Below, one piece after another: positions 56,681-64,000 of a stretch of 64,000 bases of DNA. The stretch is from NCBI RefSeq assembly GCF_000321225.1, contig NW_004451406.1, positions 214,625-278,624 on the forward strand. The letters run 5' to 3'. The notes below the pieces were generated by a model. That model ran no database searches and was not told where the DNA came from. It saw only the letters and a program-made list of their open reading frames with translations. The translations under genes were made by a program, and so were the position numbers. The first letter of the stretch is position 1; every line of letters begins with the position of its first letter. The DNA is from Odobenus rosmarus divergens. Taxonomy: Eukaryota > Chordata > Mammalia > Carnivora > Odobenidae.

Positions 56681-57686
56681 AAAACCCAAGGAATTGTACA
56701 TAAAAATTTAAAAAACTGTAGTTTAGTTGGTTTATTTTTTTCTCATAGGGTGAAGGCTACCAATTCTTCAAATAATTTACATGTATTCTAGGCTTGAACA
56801 CATAAAAAAATGGATTCTAAATCATGACAAACAGATTCCTTGCTGTCAGAGAAAAATTACAGATTAGCAAGGGTGAAAGTTCAGAAGAACTCAGTGGCAC
56901 TGTATTAAAATCAAAGATAGCAGTATGGCCCCATCTTTATTATACAGAGATAGTGATAGAAATAAAGATGATACAGAGAAACAGAGATAGAGACAGATAG
57001 ATAGATGATTAATAGATCAAGGAAGATATGTACATATATATATGTGCAGTTACCGAGATCCTTTCACTGAGAAGGCCAGAAGCAGTGATACTCCAGTAGC
57101 AATCAGTACACCCAGCTTCCATATCTTAGATTCTAAATATCATTCTTCAGTAAGAGAACTCAGGAACACTGAAGAAATGGCTGAATCTACGATTAAAGGA
57201 GGGAAAATATGACATGAGCCTGGAGCATTCTGTAGAATATAGAAAGGAAGAAAATCCTGAGCTAATACTTTACTATTGTTGTAATGTACGGCATACTTTA
57301 TTACTGTTGCTTTTAAAAAGTAAAAAAAAAAAAAGATAGGATCAGGTCAAAAATATGCTGTATCTACCTGAAAGGGCTTCCAATGACCAAATCTGGAACG
57401 ATTTAAATAATAATAACAATAATAATGATAGAATTGGATTATAAATCAAATAATGCAATAAATGGTATGAGCTCATACATGAACACTTACATTCCTGTGC
57501 TAGGATTTTCCCCACATTTCTGGAGGTCCATTTGAAGTAATTAGGCATCCTAAAACATTTAAGTATTATTTTATTACAGGAGATCTCTAACACCTATTTT
57601 CTAAAAACCAACAAACACAAAACAAAACAAAAATACTTCTTTTCAGAACCAGCGAAACAAAACATAAAATTCTCTTTCTTTTTTTT
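56681..57686. other. Mostly unique sequence
   Basis: Contains a GATA-rich tract (56975-57014), A-rich runs and an (AAT)n-like patch near 57405-57427. No gene recognised. Confidence 0.4.

Positions 57687-57717
<31 letters not shown>
57687..57717. repeat. (CT)n(CA)n compound microsatellite
   Basis: About six CT units pass directly into about ten CA units after a T9 run. Likely length-variable. Confidence 0.95.
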
Positions 57718-58897
57718 GAGACATGCAGAATTTTTCATTTTTTTGGTCACTTTACACTACTAGAAATTGTATAAAATTTAAAAGAGTAGCTTTCTTTTTG
57801 TTAAATGATAACAAGTTTCTAGCTAATAGCCCCAGAGGGATGAATTTGCTCAATTGCTGACCCAGGAATAGCATAGCACTCTCTTGTTTGGGGGGATTGT
57901 TCCTCTCTTGACACCAACCATGTTGTTGTAGAGGGAATTACCAATCACCGTATCCAAGAACTCTAATGGTATTTTTTGACACTTGAGCAAAATCAGACTA
58001 ATTAGTGTATTCCCCTATGATATTTTAAATCTGAGGACTGAAGTATGATGTGCAATGACCCTGGCATAGTAAAAATGAAAGTATACTATCCTGAGAGCTG
58101 CCAATGCCAAGGAGCATTAGCTAGTCAGCTATAAAAAGTCTCAATGATGAGAAAAAAATTCCAAGATGAAGATGCAGAGAATGAGCAATGCCTTTCAAAT
58201 CCCTGTTCTCAGTCATTTCTGAGAATAGCTAATGCTTTGTGATTCCTAAAGTCTGGTTAGACAAGCCATAAATTCCACTCTCTAAGTGTGTTCTAGTTGC
58301 ATTTCTGCCATTTACAGTCAAAAAGAGTCCCAAGTGGATATTTTGATGAATGCCTAATTTTTTTCTAGACTGAATTTTCTCTCCTCCATCTACTAAATTC
58401 AGTTGCATAGTTTGAGACTGGATTAATGCTCATCATAGAAAAGTAGGCTTCAAAAGTAGAAGAATTTGTCATCATTCATATTCTGGAGTTTAACAGCTTC
58501 TATTAGATTATTGAAAGACTCAAATATATTTTCAGCCTCCAGTGTTGGGCCAACATTATGGCAGCAAAAATCACTGAAGGATATAGATTTGAATTATAAA
58601 TCCTAAATTAAAGTTAAATCAGTGCTTAGCAGTTTAAATCTATTTCTACTTTTCCAAAAAGGAATGGTTTTTCCTTTTCATTAGCCTTTTATTTTTCTTA
58701 TATCCATATGGCCATTTGTACATTCATGCAGAATATATTTGCTAGAAATCCAGTATGTCTCAGGTGCACACTATTCTATAGATTTTATGGTATGATGAAA
58801 AACCACTGTTAACTACTGTGTTTTAAAGTTGAACTTGTTAGCCGTATTTATTTTACTTGGAAAACAAAACATTATGAAAAACTAATAGTCCTTATGT
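57718..58897. other. Unique sequence
   Basis: No repeat family, RNA gene or exon was recognised. Confidence 0.45.
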
Positions 58898-59093
58898 AAA
58901 CTTTAATTTTATGTGTTGGCTTGACTGGGCTAAGGGATCACCAGACCACTGGTAAAACATTAATTCTAGGTGTTTCATGGAACTTCTCAGCTGCCATCAT
59001 GGTGTGAGCCAACACCTCATAATAAATCTCTTTCTATATATCTCTATATGGCCTATTGGTTCTGTTTCTCTGGAGAACTCTAACACATCTTTG
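58898..59093 (+). mobile_element. MLT1-type LTR with internal deletion
   Basis: The left end 'aactttaattttatgtgttgg', 'cttgactgggctaagggatc' and 'gtaaaacattaattctaggtg' joins directly to the right end 'aacttctcagctgccatcat', 'aataaatctctttctatata' (polyadenylation signal) and 'tattggttctgtttctctgg'. The middle 250-300 bp of the usual LTR are absent. MaLR retrotransposon relic, sense orientation. Confidence 0.85.
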
Positions 59094-59849
59094 GAATAGT
59101 TGAGTTAATCAGAACCAGATAATTGAGGTCAGAATCAGCAGATTATTTTCATAGGAGTAGTGAGAAAATCAACCTCTTGCCAAACAAATCTCATCATTTC
59201 AAATGAACAGCTTTCCGTAATTCTGAAAGTTGTTCTTTCCTAAAACAAACATTCAAAACCTCAAGGTTACAAGTTATTGACCTTAGAAGTGTTCATTTTT
59301 TAATACTATGCAAAAGATCTTTCTCCCTTTTAGAAAAAAAAAATTCTTAAGAAGAAAAATACCGAATAGGTATAGATTTCACTTAATTTTCATGATAACT
59401 GCCATGTAAATATTTGATAGGCTTCATTACCTTTCTTTATAAATGAAAGTAATGGATAATCTATTGCTTTGCATGATCAAAAGCACTTGTGTGAACAGCT
59501 TCTTAAATAGTATCATTAAAGTTTTATCACCAAATATTAGCTTGACTTTTGTGGCCTCAGGTATCAACTCTAATATTAATCAAAGTTGGATGAAAAATAT
59601 CTGGGTCTTATAACATTATCTAACCCACAAAAGAACTGGAGTTCAGAATAGTGGCCAACATACAAATATCTAAAAATATTACAAAGTAATTAGTTTGACC
59701 AAAGAGTGTTTAAAAAGACGCAGAAAGTACAGGGCTAGAGAAATTCAGTTCCATGCATTGGTAGACTCAGAAAATTCTCTAATGAAGAAATGAAACTTCA
59801 TCTGTATCCAGGATAAATAATATTTTTCAGGAGAAAAATAACAGATAGA
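59094..59849. other. Mostly unique, possible MIR scrap
   Basis: 'cacttaattttcatgataac' and 'tttctttataaatgaaagtaa' at 59378-59455 suggest a reversed MIR fragment. Otherwise nothing recognised. Confidence 0.35.
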
Positions 59850-60085
59850 GAGTCTATTAGTTTCCTAAGACTGTCATAACAAGATACCACAGAGTGGGTG
59901 GTTTAAAAGAGCAGAAACATATTCTCATATAGTTCTTAAGCCTAGAAGTCCTAAAGCAAGGTGCTGGTAGGCCATGCTCCCCCCAAATCCTCTAGGAAAA
60001 GATCCTTCCTGGCCTCTTCCAGGTTCTGCTAGTTCCTGGTTTGCGACAGCATAACTCCAATCTCCGCCCTCATCTTCCCTTAGTA
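59850..60085 (-). mobile_element. Partial MaLR LTR (MST/MLT type), antisense
   Basis: 'gtctattagtttcctaagac', 'ccacagagtgggtggtttaa', 'gtcctaaagcaaggtgctgg' and 'ccatgctccccccaaatcc' are the same family as 24757-25190. Only the U5-proximal half is present. Confidence 0.75.
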
Positions 60086-60203
60086 CTTTGGGAAAGAACA
60101 ATTTTTAGAATTATGGAAGGGGAGGAAGCTCTGCCACTGATCAGAATCAGCTGAAAAGAGATAACTCTAAATCAGAAGTTTGTGACAAGGGACAGCAATA
60201 TGA
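60086..60203. other. Unique sequence
   Basis: Short interval between LTR piece and SINE; nothing recognised. Confidence 0.4.
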
Positions 60204-60410
60204 GGTGTGCCTGGGTGGCATGGTCAGTTGAGTGTCTAATTCTTGGTTTCAGCTCAGGCCATGATCTTGCGGTCCTGAGATCGAGCCCCATGATGGGCTC
60301 CATGCTCAGCATGGAGTCCAGCGGGATTCTTTCTCTCCCTCTGCCTCTCCCATTTGTGCTCTCTCTCTGAAATAAACAAATCATAAATGAATGAATGAAT
60401 GAACGAAGGG
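60204..60410 (+). mobile_element. Can-SINE with (TGAA)n tail
   Basis: 'ggtgtgcctgggtggcatgg', 'tcttggtttcagctcaggcc', 'gagatcgagccccatgatgg', 'gctccatgctcagcatggag' and a CT region. The tail has become AATGAATGAATGAATGAACGAA instead of AAATAAAT. No clear TSD. Older subtype. Confidence 0.92.
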
Positions 60411-60891
60411 AAATACACCTCCTGAATTGAGGAAAGAAGGTAACGAATTGCTGGTGAATACATTAGAAAATACCACTTTGGGTAATGGCCAAATTCTTCA
60501 CATTTACTACACTCTTTTAACCCCTTCCAAGATTATTCTTGAGCAAGTATCTGCCCCTCATTGAGTGACCTAAAATCAAGTATGTAGTGATCAGAAAAGA
60601 ACCAGCAAAAGAATAACAATAGATAGACAAACAAAACACATTAGAATAATTATGACACAAAATTTTAGATATATAGCTCTCAAACTATTTCTGAGCATAA
60701 TGCTCTCATAATGAGAAATCAACAAGAAAATTTTGGAATGCCAGTGCGAGATCAGTAAATTAAAGAGCTTTAAGCCATTACCTAGGTTGAGTGAAGGGGA
60801 AGGGGTTAATACTAAGTAAACAAAAACAGAATAAGCCAGGATGAAGAGGTGAGGAGTACTTGAAGTATAATATATTAAAAATTATCTTTCA
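60411..60891. other. Unique sequence
   Basis: No feature recognised before the L1 5' end. Confidence 0.4.
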
Positions 60892-62281
60892 GGGGGAGGA
60901 GCAAGATGGTGGGGGAGTAGGAGACCTAAATTTCGTCTGGTCCCAGGAATTCAGCTAGATAGTTATCAAACCATTCAGAACATCCACAAACTCAACAGGA
61001 GATTGAAGAAAAGAATAGCAGCAATTCTATGAACAGAAAAGTGACCATTTCCTGGAAGGTAGGACATATGGAGAAGTGAATCGGAGGTGATATTCGGAAA
61101 GATAGACTGCAGCGGGAGGGAGCCTCCCTCAGCCAGCTACCGGCAAGTGATAGAGCAGCGGAGCACAAAATCAGAACTTACAGAAGTCTACTCCTCTGAG
61201 GGATGTCACTATAGTGGCTAAGTGGGGCCACTTAGAGTTCAGTGGAACTCTCGCTGGGACAGGGTGATCTCAGAACCCTCGGGATCACAGAAAGACCAGG
61301 GGTGCCTGAGTGTGGCAGAGCTCCCGAGTATTGGAGCGGGGAAGCCAGCTGCAAAGACAGAGCCGAGGAGGGGCTCTCAGCTTGGGGTTGCCATAAACCG
61401 TGATCTGTGGCACCATCAGGCCACTATTCTTTGAGCTGGGACCCAACAAGTGGCAGATCCGGGAGACTCCTGTTCCTCCCCCCTGAGGAGCAGTGCGGGA
61501 GTGCATCACAGGAATCTGCTGGGTTTGGAAACTCCAAATGGGGTCTTTTTTTAGAGATAGATTTTTTTGGATAGTGTTAAGTTAATTTTTTAAATTTTCT
61601 TTATTTTTTTCTTTTACTATTTTTTTGGAATTTTTCTTCTTTCCTTTTTCAGCCAACATCTTATCAATTCCTTTTATATATATATATATAATTTTTCATT
61701 TTTACAGTCATATTCTATCTCTTCATTGTATTTATATATATATATATAATATATATATAATACAATAAAATATAATACAATAAAAACATATATATATATG
61801 TTTTTCTTTCTTTAAAATTCTGGGATACAGTTTCTTCTAACAGACCAAAATATATCCTAAATCTAGTGTATGGCTTTGTTCTAGTCTCCTGCCTGATCAT
61901 ATTCTCTCTTTTTTTTTTATTTTTTCTCTTTTTTCAACCAACTTATCAATTCCTTTTTAAAAATCTTTTTAATTTTCATCTTTAGAGTCATATTCCATCC
62001 CTTCATTGTATTTACTCTTATTTTCGTATACATATAACTTTTTCCTTCCTTAAAATTTTGGGAGGCAGTTTCTTCTGACAGACCAAAATACACCCAAAAT
62101 CTAGTGTGTGGCTCTGTTATTTTCACCAGTGTGATCATATTCTTTTTTTCCCCCTTTCTGGGGGGGCACCCCACAGTTTCAGGTCTCTTCCGATTTGTTT
62201 AGTGTATATTTTTCGGTGGGGGGGTCGTTGTTACCCTTTTAGCATTTTGTTCTCTCATTCATCTATTCTTCTTGGGACAAA
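60892..62281 (+). promoter_or_regulatory. Carnivore L1 5' UTR (internal promoter region)
   Basis: 'gggggaggagcaagatggtgg' is the typical start of a full-length L1 and contains the CAAGATGG core of a YY1-type site. A GC-rich block follows to about 61540, then a T-rich block holding two diverged copies of one unit (61641-61906 and 61923-62143). In the family this region drives RNA polymerase II transcription of the element. Several TA runs (61676-61691, 61735-61760) and indels suggest decay. The left flank gives the insertion point; the matching TSD lies beyond the window. Confidence 0.88.
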
Positions 62282-63216
62282 ATGACAAAACAGAAAAACT
62301 CACTTCAAAAAAAAAAAGAACAAGAGACAGTACCGACTGACAGGGACCTAATCAATATGGACATTAATAAGATGTTGGGACCAGAGTTCATAATGACGAT
62401 TATAATGATAATAGCTGGGCTTGAAAAAAGCACAGAAGATACTAAAGAATCCATTTCTGGAGAAATAAAAGAACTAAAATCTAACCAAGTTGAAATAAAA
62501 AAGGCTATTAATGAGATGCAATAAAAAATGGAGGCTCTAACTGCCAGGATAAGTGAGGCAGAAGAGAGAATTAGTGATATAGAAGACCAAATGATGGAAA
62601 ATAAAGAAGCTGAGGAAAAAGAGAGATAAACAACTACTGGATCACGAGGGCAGAATTAGAGAAATAAGTGATACCAAAGAAAAAACAATATTAGAATAAT
62701 TGGGATCCTGGAAGAAGAAGAAAGAGAGAAGGGGCAGAAGGTATATTGGAGCAAATTATAGTGGAGAACTTCCTAATTTGGGGAGGGAAACAGGCATCAA
62801 AATCCAGGAGGCACAGAGAACCCTCCTCAAAATCAATAAAAATAGGTCAATACCCTGACATCTAATAGGAAAACTTACAAGTCTAAGAGACAGAGAAAAT
62901 CCTGAAAGGAGTTAGGTAAAAACATTAGATTGGCAGCAGACCTATCCAACAGTAGAAACCTACAACAGTAACCTACAATGGTAGAAACATTAGATTGGAA
63001 ATAGACCTATCCACAGAGACCTGGCAGGCCAGAAAGGATTGGCATGATATATCCGAGCACTAAACAAGAAAAATATGCAGCCAAGAATACTATATCCAGC
63101 TAGGCTGTCACTGAAAAAAGAAGGAGAAATAAAAATCTTCCAGGACAAACAAAAACTAAAAGAATTTGTGAACACCAAATCAGCCCTACAAGGAATAATT
63201 GAAAAGGGTCCTCTAA
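62282..63216 (+). pseudogene. L1 ORF1 (RNA-binding chaperone), broken
   Basis: Starts MTKQKNSLQKKKEQ at 62282, then a Leu/Glu/Lys-rich coiled-coil part (residues about 45-80, EKSTEDTKESI...EIKELKSN). An in-frame TAA at 62522 ends the first frame after 80 codons, and another TAA follows at 62627. Downstream, in shifted frames, the RNA-recognition and C-terminal parts are recognisable at DNA level ('gacctggcaggccagaaagg', 'aatactatatccagctaggc', 'caggacaaacaaaaactaaaag'). A segment around 62920-62998 is partly duplicated. In intact L1s the protein is a trimeric RNA-binding partner of ORF2p. This copy cannot produce it. Confidence 0.9.
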
Positions 63217-63297
63217 GCAAAGAGAGAGACTAAAAGTAACATAGATCAAAAAGGAACAGAGACAATATACAGTAACAGTCACCTTACAGGCAATACA

Positions 63298-64000
63298 ATG
63301 GCACTAAATTCATATCTTTCAATAGTTAAAAAAAATGTAAAAGCGTTAACTGCCCCAATCAAAAGACACCGGGTATCAGATTGGATAAAAAAATAAGACC
63401 CATCGATATGCTGTCTGTAAGAGACTCATTTTAGACCCAAAGACACCTCCAGATTTAAAGTGAGAGGGTGGAAAACCAATAACCATGTTAATGGACACCA
63501 AAAGAAAGCTGGGGTGGCAATCCTTATATCAGACAAATTAGATTTTAAACCAAAGACTATAATAAGAGATGAGGAAGGACATTACATCACACTTAAAGGG
63601 TCTATCCAACAAAAAGATCTAACAATTGTAAATTATCTATGCCCCTAACATGGGAGCAGCCAATTATATAAGCCAATTAATAACAAAATCAAAGAAACAT
63701 ATCAACAATAATACAATAATAGTAGGGGACTTTAACACCCCCCTCACTGAAATGGACACATCATCTAAGCAAAAGATCAACAAGGAAACAAAGGCTTTAA
63801 ATGATACACTAGACCAGATGGACCTCACAGATATATTCAGAATATTCCATCCCAAAGCAACAGAATACACATTCTTCTCTAGTGCCTATGGAACATTCTC
63901 CAGAATAGATCACATCCTGGGTCACAAATCAGGTCTCAACTGGTACCAAAAGATTGGGATCATTACCTGCATATTTTTGGACCACAGTGCTTTGAAACTA
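63298..64000 (+). pseudogene. L1 ORF2 N-terminus (endonuclease domain), broken and cut by window edge
   Basis: ATG at 63298 begins the APE-type endonuclease domain. In-frame TAA codons at 63394 and 63418 stand where related copies have CAA. The frame 63460-63648 carries KKAGVAILISDKLDF and EEGHYITLKGSIQQ. A 1-nt shift near 63632 moves the reading to the next frame, where the DFN (GDFNTPL), RIDHILGH and DHSAL motifs lie. The catalytic S-D-H triplet reads L-D-H. Reverse transcriptase, if present, lies beyond 64000. Non-functional as it stands. Confidence 0.92.

Noticed and set aside
57342..57593. 83-codon minus-strand frame
   Set aside because: Contains a run of Leu from an (AAT)n-like tract; no domain or coding signature.
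61715..62174. Two minus-strand frames with similar peptides, apparently a paralogous pair
   Set aside because: Their similarity comes from the duplicated unit of the L1 5' UTR on the opposite strand, not from a protein family.
1..64000. CRISPR array, operon, phage or plasmid features
   Set aside because: No regularly spaced direct repeats, no dense coding, and pervasive mammalian retrotransposons exclude a prokaryotic source.
1..64000. CpG island or gene promoter
   Set aside because: CpG is rare throughout. The few clusters are in young SINE heads and in the L1 5' UTR.

Overview
This window looks like mammalian nuclear DNA with no recognisable host gene. Base composition is AT-rich, there are no operons or ribosome binding sites, and the sequence is dominated by retrotransposon remains. 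The tRNA-derived SINEs share a head (GGGCGCCTGGGTGGCTCAG), a CT-rich middle and an AATAAATAAAATCTT tail. That is the carnivore 'Can-SINE' (SINEC) family, and the variant reading GACTGCCTTCGGCTCAGGTC points to an arctoid carnivore (bear, seal or mustelid lineage) rather than dog. The LINE-1 3' ends and the 5' UTR at the right edge are also of carnivore type. The window is best read as intergenic or deep intronic DNA.

Layout. 1-12.8 kb is mostly unique AT-rich sequence with old MIR/L2/L1M scraps, two SINEs and several short inverted repeats. 12.8-14.5 kb holds a 5'-truncated antisense L1 followed by an LTR-like element. 15.4-26 kb carries seven SINEs, two long antisense L2-like stretches, twin (GT)18 arrays, an L1M 3' end, a MER5-type DNA transposon split by a SINE, and an MST/MLT-type LTR. 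29.7-38.6 kb is L1-rich: a decayed L1M ORF2 was hit by a younger L1 and by a near-consensus SINE, and three further 5'-truncated L1s follow, one with a 5' inversion. 40.3-45.9 kb contains an old L1M, then a nested pile of L1, antisense L1 and SINEs. 46.5-51.3 kb contains a MER5-type element, a 53-bp L1 tail insertion, a solo LTR, and an L1 split by a SINE. 50.5-56.7 kb is largely ancient L1M in both orientations. 58.9-60.1 kb has two MaLR-type LTR pieces. From 60.9 kb to the window edge lies the 5' part of a long sense-strand L1, with 5' UTR, a broken ORF1 and the start of a broken ORF2.

No coding region encodes a plausible host protein. The only recognisable protein-coding sequence is L1 ORF1/ORF2, and every copy is interrupted by stops, frameshifts or truncation. 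The structural record of insertion is unusually legible: many elements are bounded by target-site duplications (TSDs) that can be read directly, allowing relative ages to be ordered. I found no convincing undescribed biological system. The most interesting items are the twin-primed L1, the 53-bp L1, the palindromic elements at 26.6 and 9.6 kb, the solo LTR, and the duplicated segments in the right-edge L1.

Family names come from recalled consensus features, not from a database search. Exact subfamily names are therefore uncertain.
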